Assembly: GCA_037501455.1 (NCBI GenBank)
Contig: CM074856.1
Span: forward strand, 22,093,001 to 22,157,000
Direction of reading: 5' to 3'
Length of the DNA stretch: 64,000 nt
From: Lantana camara
Taxonomy: Eukaryota > Streptophyta > Magnoliopsida > Lamiales > Verbenaceae
Shown: positions 35,227-46,908 of the stretch, piece by piece
Numbering within the stretch: the first letter of the stretch is position 1
Layout of the letters: the number at the start of each line of letters is the position of its first letter
Program-made: the position numbers and the translations under genes
The notes under the pieces: generated by a model
Database searches by the model: none
What the model was told of the DNA's origin: nothing
What the model saw: the letters and a program-made list of their open reading frames with translations, nothing else

Positions 35227-35447
35227 GGGGAGTGACGGGTGTCACCCGTCACTCCCCTCAAGAAGAAAGGAGGTGATGGGCATGATTAGTGGCGGGCTTT
35301 CCTCCAGGCTTGGTGACGACGGTCACCAAGTTTTAGTGTATTGGTGGTGATGGGGGTTAAGGCTCACAGATACTCAATACTTTGGAATTGAAATGTGGTG
35401 ACGGGTATCACCAAGTTTGTGTGTAATCGGGGTGACGGGGGTCACCC
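35227..35447. repeat. Array of GTGAC-type palindromes in LTR copy 5
   Basis: 35227-35257 is a perfect 31-bp inverted repeat (arms GGGGAGTGACGGGTG and its complement around one T). 35309-35330 has nine-base arms CTTGGTGAC / GTCACCAAG around GACG. 35397-35412 reads GGTGAC-GGGT-ATCACC, and 35430-35447 reads GGGTGAC-GGGG-GTCACCC. A degenerate site lies near 35346-35361. Confidence 0.9.
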
Positions 35448-36693
35448 TTGAAGATCAACTTCATCTCGTTCGTTTGATGATAGCAGCAGTAACGTTCCAT
35501 TTCTTCCACTGCGTCTCCATCTCTCAATAAGGCAAGAACCAACAACAAAGGCACCAACACACCTCAAGGAATTGAGCAAGAACGAAGTAACAAACAATTC
35601 TCCAAGTTATCTCAACAAATCATTCAAAAGAAGTGAGGAAAAATGGATTAAAATCATGCTTCTTAAACCCTAAGATATCAAGCTTCATTAATGGTTTATC
35701 ATAAATACTCCAACTACCAAGTATCTTAAGTTCATAAATGCAATAAAGAGGCATAAGTGATCAACATATAAGCTTCATTCCATCAAATAACTCAAAGAGA
35801 TACAAGGATTCCAGAATTTCATCCATGCCCTAACTAATCATTTAAAAATCTAACCCATACTAAAACCTTCATGCAAGCATGCCATAGATCAAAATGACCC
35901 CAATAAGGAGATAAACAAGATCATAACCTTACCTTTCGAATTTGGGGAGAATTGATGGAGTATTGGGATCAAATGGTGGAAAATGAAAAGTGCTTTCTTC
36001 TCTTCACAAAGGGTCACGGTTTGCAGCTGCTATCTCCCTCTTTGTGGTGTAATAAATGAAATGGGAATAGTGATAGATGATATAGGGCTAAGTAAGGTTC
36101 AAGTGGGTCTAAATTTGACTTAATTTGGTTAAGTATAGGTCAAGTTATGGCTAAAATGGTTAAGGGTGGTCATTTAGGAGGTGGGCCTTGTTTCGATTAA
36201 ATTTCGGGAGTCCAACGGGCTTAGAAAAATATGAGGCTTGATCCATTAGCTCGAAATTGTTGATTCAAGTCCAACTCTGGTGACGGAATTTGAATCCGAA
36301 TTCCTGAGCTCAAGATACGCCGCCCGGAAACAAAGGTGCACTAAATGCACTTTAGCCCCGATTTGGTTCCAAAACTCAAAATAAATTCAAAACCCAAACA
36401 AACGAGTCCGAAAATGTAAAACGAGCATATAGACTTGTTCATAACACACATAAATCCAACATACCAAGTTTTCACAAAAATCGAAAATCAATTCGGATAG
36501 AAACAACACTCAAACATAGTTACATAGGCATAAACGTTCAAGTATTTCATATGAAAATTCGAATTCAACTAATATAAATTAATAAAAGAATTATATGTAT
36601 AAAAGCATATATGAATATTTAATTTAAATTACGTAATTTGGTAAACACATACGTCATACCTGTACGGCCGAAAAGTCGGGGCGTCACATATTT

Positions 36694-38440
36694 GGTCTTG
36701 GAGCTATTCATTCCTTTGTAGCTCCGAATTTTACAGTAAATTCAAATTTGCATTGTGAAGTTAGACCTTACCAAATTGAGGTACAGACACCAGTAGGTTC
36801 TAGTATGATAACTGATAGGAAATACCTAGGATGCCCAGTAAGAATTGGCAAGGGTGAATATCTAGCCGATCTTATTGAGCTTCCTATTGAAGGGTATGAT
36901 GTTATTTTGGGGATGGACTGGTTATACCATCACCGGGCACAAACTAATTACTTTAATAAGCGAATCAAGATTGAAAACCCAGTGACTACCCCTATAAAAC
37001 CCGATAGTAGACCGATGTCTATATCTTTAACGTCATTTGGAGAAAGTAAGCGACTGATCAGGGAAGGGAATCAAGGAATTTTGGCATACTTAATTCATAA
37101 AACTAAGTATAAGATTAAGTTGGAGGAAATAAGGATTGTGAAGAAATTTCCCAAAGTATTCTCTGAGGATTTGAAATCTTTACCACCCTAGAGAAAAATA
37201 GAAGTTGTCAATGAACTAGTCTCAAGTATAGAGCTGTATTTTAAGACTCCATACTGTATATCACCAACTAAGTTACAAGAATTGAAGAAACAACTCCATG
37301 AGTTAATGGATAAACAGTTTATATGACCTAGCATATTACCTTGGGGAGCTCTGGTGTTGTTTGTCAAGAAAAAGAATGGACTAATGCGTACGTGTATTGA
37401 TTATCGGGAGTTAAATCGGATAACGACCAACAATAAGTATTCGTTGCCGCATATTAACGAACTCTTAGAAGTACTTCAAGACTCCAAGGTCTATTCAAAG
37501 TTAGATTACAACAAGGATACTATTAGCTAAGAGTTTGGGAAGGAGATGTGCCTAAGACTGCCTTTAATTGTCGATACGACCACTACAAGTTTGTAGTGAT
37601 GCCTTCTGGATTAACTAACGCACCAGCTGTATTTATGGACTTAATACATCAAATTTTCCAACTATTTTTTGCTCGATTCGTGGTGATATCTATTGATGAT
37701 GTCCTAATTTACTCAAAGGCGGAGGAGGAACATGAAGAGCATTTACGAATGGTACTGCAAATGTTAGAAAATAACTAACTTTTTGAAACGCTTAGTAAAT
37801 GGGAGTTCTAGTTGGATTGAGTGACATTCTTGGGTCATATCATTTCTCAAAATGGAATTGAGGTAGATTTTACCAAGATCGAGGTTATAACCAATTGGAG
37901 ACAACCCAAGGTCGTATTTGAAATTCATAGCCTTTTGGGCTTAGCAGGATACTATCAAAAGTTTGTATTGGGTTTTTCTAAACTAGCTGGATCTTTGACG
38001 CGACTAACCTACAAGGATCAACCTTTCGAGTGAGATGCAGACTATGAAAAGAGTTTTAAAGAGCTCAAGAGAAAGTTAACATTAACACCCAGCTCACATT
38101 ACCAGAAGGCTTAGTAGGATTTGCAGTTTATAGAGATGCCTCGAGGGAAGAATTAGGTTGTGTACTCATGCAAAAAGGTCGAGTCATAGCCTATGCATTA
38201 AGAAAACTCAAGCCATATGAGCAAAATTATCCCACACATGACCTGGAGCTAGCTGCAATAGTTTTTGCGTTGGCAAAATTGAGGCACTATTTATACGGTG
38301 CAACCTTTGATGTGTATAAAAATCACAAAAGTTTAAAGTACATATTCACTCAAAAGCAATTGAACATGCAAAAGGAGATGAATGGAATTCCTGGAGGACT
38401 ACGATTGCAACATTATCTACCATCCAGACAAAGCTAATAT
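36694..38440 (+). pseudogene. Chromovirus protease, reverse transcriptase and RNase H remnant
   Basis: Protease: the active-site turn reads FGLGAIHSFVAPNF, so the catalytic D-[ST]-G has become G-L-G; VILGMDWLYHHRA (about 36901-36939) is the conserved C-terminal strand. [22 protein letters not shown] (near 37350-37410), then [17 protein letters not shown] and [11 protein letters not shown], with Ser replacing the aromatic residue before I-DD (37689-37700). RNase [37 protein letters not shown] and [20 protein letters not shown] (about 38120-38300). Stops occur for example at 37323 and between 37527 and 37548, with several frameshifts. Order and motifs are those of plant Ty3/gypsy chromoviruses. 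Confidence 0.9.
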
Positions 38441-39713
38441 GGTGGCAGATGCCCTGAGCAGGAAAAGTGTAATATCACACTTAAGAGGGCAGGAGATTTC
38501 AAAAGCCAAAAATCTCCAAAGAGAATGATTAACTGCAATGACTAGATGTCAGGTCGCGGAATTAGTAATATATCCGGAGATATATACTAGGCTAAGAGAC
38601 GCTCAACCAGGAGATAAAGCGATTCAATAATTAAAGAGAACCCTATGAGCTGATGAAAATACGAAATTCAAAATTGATGATATAGGGATTCTCCAACGAA
38701 TCTACGTGCCGAAAGAATTACGAGAAGATGTATTAAGAGAGACACACAAAACTCATCATGCAGTACACTCCGGCGGAACCAAGATGTATCGAGATCTTAA
38801 GCAACACTTTTGGTGGAGCGGGATGAAGCAAGATATTGCAAATTATGTGCAAAAATGCTTAACTTATAAATTAGTTAAAGCAGAACATCAATAACCGTCT
38901 GGAATCTTACAACTATTTGCTGATACCCGCCTGGAAATGGGACCATATCACGATGGACTTTGTCACTGGTTTACCAACTATTAGAGGCGGCTATGACAGC
39001 ATTTGGGTAATCGTCGATAGACTCACCAAGTTGTTTCATTTTCTACCTGTAGGAATATGGTATAAAGTAGAAAACTTAGCTACTATGTCTCTCATGGAGA
39101 TCGTACAACTTCATGGTGTACTGATGAGCATTGTGTCAGATAGAGACCTAAAGTTTACCTCTAGATTGTGGAAAAGCCTCCAAGAGCAAATGGAAACGAA
39201 ATTGTGTTTTAGTTTTGCTATTCATCCTCAAACCGATGGCCAGTTTGAAAGGACTATTTGGATATTAGAGGACATGTTACGAGCATGCGTGCTTGATTTT
39301 GGTGCAGGATCGGACAAACACTTAGCCCTCGTGGAGTTTGCTTACAATAACAACTATCAAGCGACCATCCTGATGGCTCCATATGAGGCAGTGTATGGAC
39401 AAAAATATCGATTTCCCTTAAATTGGGATTTAAGAGAAGAAAAGTTATTAACCAAGTTGGAAAAGGAGATGACTTGGTTCGAGCTAATGCAAGAAATGAT
39501 AGAAAAGATCCAAGCGATCAAACAAAACATGAAAGCAGCATAGAACAGACAAAAAGAGTTACGTAGATAAGAGACGCAAAAATTTAGAATTTGAAGTTGG
39601 AGATAAAGTATTTTTGCTCATCTCTCCAAGAAAAGGGCTCTCGAGGATCGAAAAATGAGCAAAGTTGAGTCCAAGGTACATAGGACCCTTCGAAATCCTA
39701 GATAGAATAGGCC
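38441..39713 (+). pseudogene. Chromovirus integrase remnant (zinc finger, DDE core, GPF motif)
   Basis: Zinc finger: THKTHHAVHSGGTKMYRDLK followed by CLTYK, where the second Cys of the usual CLTCQ is Tyr (codon 38865-38867). Core (38917-39543, open for 208 codons): WDHITMDFVTGLP (first Asp), IVSDRDLKFTS (second Asp) and HPQTDGQFERTIWILEDMLR (Glu), so the three catalytic acidic residues persist. After frameshifts, SPRYIGPFEILDRIGPV (about 39665-39717) is the GPY/F module. The coding continues after solo LTR copy 7 at 42855. Remnant status is shown by stops at 38894 and 39543 and by the frame changes. Confidence 0.9.
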
Positions 39714-39718
39714 CTGTA

Positions 39719-42700
39719 TGTGACACCCCATTTTTTCGGCAAGCCAGGTACGACGTCATAAGAGAGTTTAATTCAGTAATTTCGTGATTTATGTGACGTC
39801 GTATGCCTACGTGTTAACGTGAAGTTTATTTTAATTACGTGCGCCTTAGAATTTATTTAAATTGTACTTGGGCTCAATTGTCTAATATTTGCAAGTTAGG
39901 GACCTAATTATAATTAGGGTGTTTTGGGCCATTCGTGGCTATCTTGAGCTCAGGAATTCGGATTCGAATTCCAACCTTATCATTGAGTTTGTTTCGACGA
40001 TTCGGATTTAATGGATTAACCATTTAATTTCTAAAGCCATTTGATTGCCCGACCGTTTTAAAATTCGATCCGAATGGATCGGATACCGCTTGACCCTACC
40101 CCGTTTTACCCGAACAGTTTCAGCTCGAAAGAGCCAAGCCCTTTCTCTCTCTCCTATTTTTTTCCCAAGTTCAGCCACCAAGCAAGAAGAAAAGGAGAAG
40201 AGGCACCTCCCCTTTGTCTATCAAACCTTGAGCTCGGGTTTGGGAGATCCAACCGTCCGATCAACGACTCAAGGTAAAATTCATGCTCTATTTGTTACGT
40301 GCTTCAACTTAATATCCCTTTCGTGCCTTGGATTCGTGTTATTTGGCTAATTGGGGAAGATAATAAATAGTGCCGGGTTCGGGGATTTATGTGTTTAAGC
40401 TTGTTTCGTGAGTTCTAATGTGTAAATATGAGATCTACATGTCGTATTCGTCTCGTGGCTTGATTATTGTATGATTTTGGTATGTGGTGTGGGGGGGGGG
40501 GGGTGTTTGGGTGTGTGTTCTGCCATTGAAGGCGGAACTTGGAGTTGCAGTTCTAGGAGAGTAAACCACGTTTGCACTTAAAATTTGTAACCCCGTTACC
40601 TTGTTCCTTTGTTGGGAGAAAATCGCCTGCCTCTAGTAACCCATTACCAATTTTTGCATTAGAAATGGTAACCCCCGTTACTCCCCCTTTGACTGGCCTA
40701 CCGTTTTGTCCTTTTATTCTTTTTCCGTCCCGGTTTTATTCTCCGTTACCTATTCAAATGAGCTCCGATTGACCTGAATTTTTAACCACTTAAACTTATT
40801 GAAGTCTAGAACATCCTCCAATTGGAATCACCTCAATATCTTTTCTGGTTTGTGAGATATAATCAATCCATTTTGGTGTTGCCACTTCACCAAAAATCTG
40901 TATTCATCCAACTTCGGGCCTACGCCATTTTCACCTCGCTTTGAACCACGATTCGAACCATATATCATTAAAAAGGCCTATTTGTTTAGTTTCATAAACA
41001 CTAAACCAAACTCTATTCCAACTTCTAGAACTCAAGATATATCAAATTCTTTACCGTTTGCGCATTTCAGATACTGTCAGCATTTACCCAAAACTTGTCA
41101 AACCTCTCTTCTTGCGTTCCTTTCACTTCCTTGACTTCCGTATGTGATTTATATAAATTGTATGCTTGATTAATTGATAATTATGTTATTATTTTACACT
41201 CCTTGGCCCGTAATTGCTTAAACTTGATTGTTTGACTCCGTATTTTATATGAATCAAATTCGCATTGTTCGAATGTCATGTTATGGATTTATATCAATTG
41301 TCTATTGCTTGAGAGAATTAATTGTGCACTTGAACACGATCAAATTATTTCATAAAATTCTTATGATTAATGCATATTGAATCATGCCACCACATGTTTC
41401 ACCACTTCATGATCATTTACCGTGCATCTATATGGTTTCATGATTGAGTCGTGTCTCACAAGTACACCGTGTTTCCTTTCTTGTATAGTGATCTCCTCGG
41501 TGGAGACTTTTCCAGCCTCATGGCTTCTCTTTTGGTCTTTCTTGTACATAGAGGTGAGGGTTTTCTTTTATAAATAACCTATAACCTTACATGCTCTAAA
41601 TAAGCCAAATGGTTTTCATATAAAACTAGTCGTATCTTTTATACCGGATACGTACCAGAAATACTTTATAACTTGTGTAAGTGTTAACCTGAGCTTGTTT
41701 TGCGAGATCCTGATTGCCCCCGACTCTTCTAGCACTGGGCTAGCCGGTGTGGATCCTATACCTGTTATTGGGCCCCAGGGGCTTGTGTATTAAGTGATCC
41801 GGGGAGGTATCGCGCTGATGGTGACCTCTTGCACAAGTCCCACCTTGTTGGATTAGCCCGGATATCTGCAAGGAGGTTAAATTGTATTTGTTTCCTGCTA
41901 TTGATAATTGAAATGAATTCCTGATTCCTGCTTGCTTAACTGTATATGTGCCCTGTTCCGGTCATTTAATAACTGAGAAGTGGAGTCCAGGATAGAATAA
42001 TTACCCGTTCTCGTCGGGTCCCTAAAATGTAATACATATATATCTGTAACCTCTGCATGCCCCCAGTCTCTGTTCAGCACCCGAGCCCGTGGATTGTAAG
42101 GTAAAATGGGCATTAACAGAGGGCGTACGGATATCGACACATGCATTGTACATTTTGCTTACCTGACTGCATGGTTGACCGTGATTCCACCCGTACGTAT
42201 TGATAACTCCTGATTCCTGTCACTTACTTTCATAATAAATAACGTACAGTGGAATTATGTCTGCTTGACTGCCTGCTTATACATATATATGCGTGTGTTA
42301 ACCCATTCACTCAGTCAGTTAGTTGACCCCTCCCTCTAGTTGTTTTTTTTTAGTTTCTATCTTACAGGTTCTGTGGTCGTTAGACGGGAGTCTGTTGAGG
42401 TCTTTGTTCGAGTCTCGGTCCTGTACACGCTACATTGTCCGGCATATATGTTTCCTGCTTGTATCGGGCCTTGTAGGTCATATTGTATCTTTATCGCTTT
42501 ATTGAACTCGGGACAGGTTAGGACAGGTTTCTTGGCCTAGTTGAACCCGTTTTTATATTATTGATTGTATTGTATCGGGACAGGTTGGGGCAGGTTTCTT
42601 GGTTTATTTCAACTCGTATTTACTTTCCCGTTTGAATTGCATTTACTTCCTTGATATTGAATAAATGATTGCCTTGCTTACGTATTTTTGTTCCTATTGA

Positions 42701-42854
42701 TTTGTTGGTACAGGGTCTAGTCCCGCCTAACACAGGATTGTTTTTGTTCTGTCTCCGTTCGCTGTGAGCTTGGTTCATGTTCGGACTTTCCATTTCATGT
42801 GTGCACCGGGTTCATAGTGCGGGGGATGTGGCGCCCTCCGTTTAAGGTGTCACA
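39719..42854 (+). mobile_element. Long-LTR family, copy 7: solo LTR with TSD CTGTA
   Basis: This 3136-bp solo LTR starts TGTGACACCCC and ends AAGGTGTCACA, so its first and last nine bases are perfect inverted repeats (TGTGACACC/GGTGTCACA). CTGTA occurs on both sides (39714-39718 and 42855-42859). It lies exactly within the integrase GPY/F region; removing it restores RIGPVAYHLF. It has a donor CAAG-GTAAAAT (GT 40274), palindromes near 40563-40682, 13 G at 40491-40503, a conserved block near 40757-41140, an acceptor TTACAG ending 42367 and GTGCGGGGGATGTGG near 42817-42831. Confidence 0.93.
40563..40682. repeat. Small GTAAC-type palindrome array in LTR copy 7
   Basis: GTAAC-CCC-GTTAC (40587-40599, three-base spacer) and GGTAAC-CCCC-GTTACT (40667-40682) are clear. 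AAAC-CAC-GTTT (near 40563-40574) and GTAACCCATTAC (near 40636-40647) are degenerate members. Confidence 0.7.
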
Positions 42855-43198
42855 CTGTAGCTTACCATCTTTTTTTACTTGCCAATCTTACCGAAATCCA
42901 CAACGTGTTTCACGTATCGCAACAAGAAAGTACTACCCAGATGAAAAACATATCATACCACTCGATGACATCCCCTTAGTAGAAAACCTAACCTATGAAG
43001 AGTTTCTTGTACGCATTCTAGACCGAAAATATCAAGAACTCCGAAACAAGAAGATCCCTCAAGTAAAAGTGTGGTAGAGAAATAACGATGTAGAGAAAGT
43101 GAAGTGGGAACGAGAGGACATAATGCAGAAATAATCTCCTGAGTTATTTGAAGATACAAGTACGAATCCGGGGACCAGATTCTTTTAAGGCGGGGAGT
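42855..43198 (+). pseudogene. Chromovirus integrase tail and chromodomain-like end, with PPT
   Basis: The stretch continues integrase with HNVFHVSQ, then KYYPDEKHIIPLDDIPLVENL and RILDRKYQELRNKKIPQVKVW (to 43076). After a TAG the WRNNDVEKVKWEREDI... segment follows. ILDRK...LRNK.IP.VKV.W is the chromodomain-like C-terminus of plant chromoviruses. It ends with AAGGCGGGGAGTA (43187-43199), the polypurine tract directly before the 3' LTR. Confidence 0.85.
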
Positions 43199-43238
43199 AT
43201 GTGACGCCCCATAAATTATTGTAATCGAATATATTATA

Positions 43239-44046
43239 TGATGGGGTCAAAATACGATCGTCACACGTAAGACACGTGGCATCGCCGAGATGATGACATC
43301 TGTCTCCCCAAGGCCTCACCATCAATACACGAGCGCTAAACCCAACGAGCGTCCTCCTTCTTTAGGAGTTAAGCCCAACGAGCGCTGTCACTCCCACGAG
43401 CGTCCTACAAACTAAACGATTGGAACGACCACGTGCCAAGGGAGCCCTCTTCGAGCGTCACACTCCCTCAGAGTGGCCTCCCCTTTGGCTCGTCACTTGA
43501 ACTGGAGCCTTCATCCCCCTCAGCGGATATCTTGGCCTCCAATACTCCAGGTTGTCACGAGCGCGCTCTTAAGCCCTCGTCACCAACCACCCAAATGGCT
43601 CTCTGACACAACGTACATGCCCGCGCACCTGCCACTGTTGCCAGCACTAACTTTTGGCTGCTTTTGCAGAAGATTCCTCCTAGGTTTCTCTCTCACAGCG
43701 CCACGTGTTAGGGCAACATTCGGCCAGGACCACTTGGGGCAAATGACCAAAGGGCCCTTGACCCTCAACTATAAATAGCCAAAGTCATCTTCTACACTGG
43801 TAAGCATTCTTCATCACTGCAACTGTGACTGAACTTACATTTCTTCATACCTTGAACTGACTTGAGCGTCGGAGAGCCAAACTGGGTATCACCCCCAGTT
43901 CCCCCAGCTTGGCCTTCTGACTTTTCTTGTGCTTGTCCCAACAGGTAGAACCCCTTTCTCATTTCCGGCGAAGCTCCGGTGGTTTCCTCCACAAATACAA
44001 ATCGTAAAGTGATCGGATTCGGATCAACCCATTTCTGAACCCATCA
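43239..44046 (+). mobile_element. Solo LTR of Tat type, TSD TTATA
   Basis: This 808-bp segment from TGATGGGGTC to GAACCCATCA is flanked by TTATA at 43234-43238 and 44047-44051. TATA box TATAAATA is at 43770-43777. The downstream phrase CTGACTTGAGCGTCGGAG (43857-43874) is common in Tat/Retand-like LTRs. The upstream half repeats CACGAGCG/CAACGAGCG several times (43330-43570). The chance frames on both strands across 43473-43992 resemble no known protein. Confidence 0.85.
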
Positions 44047-44478
44047 TTATATATTTATGTGTTTATGAAATATGAATATATTATTAATTATGTTATGGGG
44101 CCTAGATAAATAAAGTTAGGAGTTTTGGGGGTGAAAATAGAATTTAGTAAAAAAAGAAGAGAAATCTGGCGCATAAAGTGTCTGATATAAACCCACATAC
44201 CCTGTACCCTATTCATTTTAAAACCTAAAACAATAACCCACACACTAAACACCTTGAAACATACACAGAACCCCCTCTCCCCGGGGGGGTCGTGAGACAC
44301 AACCTTCGCCAATTTCTTATCTCACCTATACTCGGCCAAACCTTAGAAAATTATAGTGTTTTTCGATCGTCTCGATGAGGAGAACACAAAACTTAGATTA
44401 TCTTTAAGTTTCGTTCGGGAACGAGAGAGAAAATCAAGTCGAAAGGTTAATGGAAAACTTCACCGACGATGGCGATTT

Positions 44479-44494
44479 GGTCGGAATTCCGACC
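44479..44494. repeat. Perfect 16-bp palindrome
   Basis: GGTCGGAATTCCGACC in the chromovirus 3' LTR, with no spacer. It is a single copy, not part of an array. Confidence 0.9.
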
Positions 44495-45034
44495 GACAAC
44501 CATAGGGGTATTGGAGAGAGTGACAAGACGAGTCCATAGCCGATAACCGGTGGTTGAAAATCGCAACGGTAGAGGTACGGTCGTGTCAGATGAATCATGG
44601 TAAATAGGGGTTGATCTTTTCCGGTGACTTTTTCGGTAAATTGAAGGTGGGTTTTGAAGAGTTAGATTTGGGTAATATATATTTTCAATCGGTTTGGATT
44701 AATTGTAGCTAATACGTGTTTAATTTGAGTTTGAAAATTTAGGGTTTAGGGTTATGTTTAAAAAGGGGATTCTTAAATTACTCCCTAACCTGAATTAATA
44801 TGCTAAAATTGACTGAAAAATGTTAACGAGCGCGAGGAGATGATCGTTTTTGCTATTCTTGGAAAATTTTTCGGTGATATGAAGTGGTGGCCGATGGCGG
44901 CAGGTGGTGTTCCGGCGGCAGAGACTCACCAAAGAAACACTAGAAAATTATTTATGACCTCCTGTATCCATCTGTGCGATAATATTGACAACTCGATAAA
45001 CGGTTAATGTAACTGGGACATAATTCTAATTAAA

Positions 45035-45037
<3 letters not shown>

Positions 45038-45120
<83 letters not shown>
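45038..45120. repeat. (AAT)n microsatellite, about 27 units
   Basis: Nearly perfect AAT repeats over 83 bp, followed by AT-rich sequence with short TTATAA/TTACAA repeats near 45189-45225. Confidence 0.95.
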
Positions 45121-45121
<1 letters not shown>

Positions 45122-45739
45122 CAACATTAACAATAACTGTGAGTCGGTAACAATGTTATAGAGTAACTCTCATAATTATGATTCTGATTATAATTATAAT
45201 TATAATTACAATTACAATTACAATTATGATGAATAATTAAAGCTTAACTTTGACTTTGAAATTTATTCTGACCTTAATCTTGATGTGGGCCCCACAAAAT
45301 GGAATTATTGGACAAATTTAAGTTGTTTCAAGGACCAAGTGATGTTTGATAATACTGTTTAAATACCTATTGGGAATTATATAATTATTAATAAACATAT
45401 AATAATAATTGTATATATAGTAACTAATTAACCGAATTATTAATTGAGTTAAGAATAAGAATAAGAATAACAACAACAACAACAACAAAGTATTTAACCT
45501 TAAATATTGAAATCTGACCTTAACTTTGATTTAATTCAACTCTGGACACCGCAAATGGAAAGGGTATTCAACTCTAAGACTTCTTTAATGATATAACCTG
45601 ATACCTAATAATAATGATCAAACATATGCATGACTTTTGGTGATTGTAAATAAAATATATAATGATAATTATACATAATTATTAGTTAGCAAACTTTTTA
45701 TCAATTGCATTAAGATTAACTAACTGATGTTGGTATGTC

Positions 45740-46908
45740 TGTAACTCAATTTCCGTGTTAATTAAATAATTAAACGCGAGAAATAATCACAAATGAATTT
45801 TTATTGAATTATTTGAACTTGCAGGTACAATCTCTAATTTATTCCTCTGATTCTTCCTACAAGAATTTGCTGAAATTCGGAAGGTTTGAAACTCCTTCGT
45901 TGACTTTGGAGCTTCGATCTTCCGTTGAATTTGATTTGCTTCTTTAAACGTTAATTGCGGGTCTTTAGACTTGATCGCGAATTAAACGCCTTGATTTGAT
46001 GAACACCGAAGAACACACCGATGAACACCTTTGATGTTGATTTGAGTTTGATTTGAATCTGTTGAGGAGCAACGCCGAAATCGGGATTTGATGCTTTGAT
46101 TGCGGATTGAACGCCTCAGTTTGATGACTTTCTCGAAGAACGCCGAAGAATACGCTTGGAGCACCTTCGAATTTGATTTGAGAAAAACGCGGATTCGCGG
46201 ACTTAACGCCTTGTTGCGGATCGGACGCCTTGATTTGGTTGATTTCCACGAAGAACGCCTTGAATTTCGCTTCGATCTTTGAGGAGAGCAACGCTGAAAC
46301 ACCACTTCGATGCCTTGATATCAGATCAAACGCCGTTGATGCTGACTTTCGCGAAGAATGCCGTTGAAGATGCTGAAGAACGCCTGAGAGCTTCTTTCTC
46401 CTTGCTTTGTGGCTTGCTTCTTTGCTCCTTCAAGTTGTGTGAATTATGTTGTAGAATGCCTCTATTTATAGGCATAGGGTGGAGCTTTGTGATAATTATC
46501 CCTTAGTTAATTAATTCATTTATTAAAGGGATAATATCAAATTTATTTATTTATTTATTACTTTAATATGAATTTATATTAAAGAAAATAAATAAATGAC
46601 ATATGTCTTGACTTTGATTGGTCCACGTGTTGAAACATGCCACGTGTCATCATTTGATTGGTCTTCACCATTTGAGCTGCAAGACTTGATTTGATTCGCC
46701 GGAACACTTCAACTTTGACACGTGTCAGTATTTGATTTGATGACAACATAAATATTAAAATTATCAATTAAATCAACTATTTAAATATTTTATGGATTTT
46801 GATTTAATATTTATCCAAAAAATATAAAAATAGAAAGGATTAAAATTGATAATTAATATTTAATCCCATGTGTCACATTTCAATTCGACGAAAATTAATT
46901 CGTCTACA
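45740..46908 (-). mobile_element. Tat-lineage element: 3' LTR
   Basis: On the minus strand the LTR begins TGTAGACGAATTAATT at 46908, preceded by a purine tract AAGTGGGGGCA (about 46911-46921), and is taken to end GAGTTACA at 45740. TATAAATAG on the minus strand (46462-46470) marks the promoter. The U5 side (45960-46390) is a degenerate repeat of GAACGCCTTGATTTG-like units, which gives overlapping chance ORFs. The right boundary is firm; the left is inferred from the TG/CA ends. Confidence 0.6.

Larger units (their letters stand above)
30515..36688 (-). mobile_element. Long-LTR family, copy 5: solo LTR, split by copy 6, TSD TATTT
   Basis: On the minus strand this LTR starts TGTGACGCCCCG (36688) and ends GGGCACTACA (30515). 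It consists of 34033-36688 plus 30515-31088, about 3.2 kb, with copy 6 between. Perfect TATTT duplications at 30510-30514 and 36689-36693 bound it. Removing it rejoins the chromovirus gag and protease frames. It has a donor AAAG-GTAAGG on the minus strand (near 35931), a palindrome array (35227-35447) and the motif GTGCGGGGGATGTGG near 30538-30552. Confidence 0.9.
43200..45739 (+). mobile_element. Chromovirus 3' LTR (interrupted, end not seen)
   Basis: TGTGACGCCCC starts at 43200 right after the PPT. The LTR consists of 43200-43238 and 44052-45739, with a solo LTR between. It holds a perfect 16-bp palindrome GGTCGGAATTCCGACC (44479-44494) and an AAT microsatellite (45038-45120), and is cut at 45740 by the Tat element. 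How much of 44052-45739 is really LTR cannot be proved because only 118 bp of the 5' LTR remain and no matching end was found. Confidence 0.6.

Noticed and set aside
43473..43992. Overlapping ORFs on both strands of the Tat solo LTR
   Set aside because: GC-richer LTR sequence stays open by chance. TSD, TG/CA ends and the TATA box explain the segment as a solo LTR.
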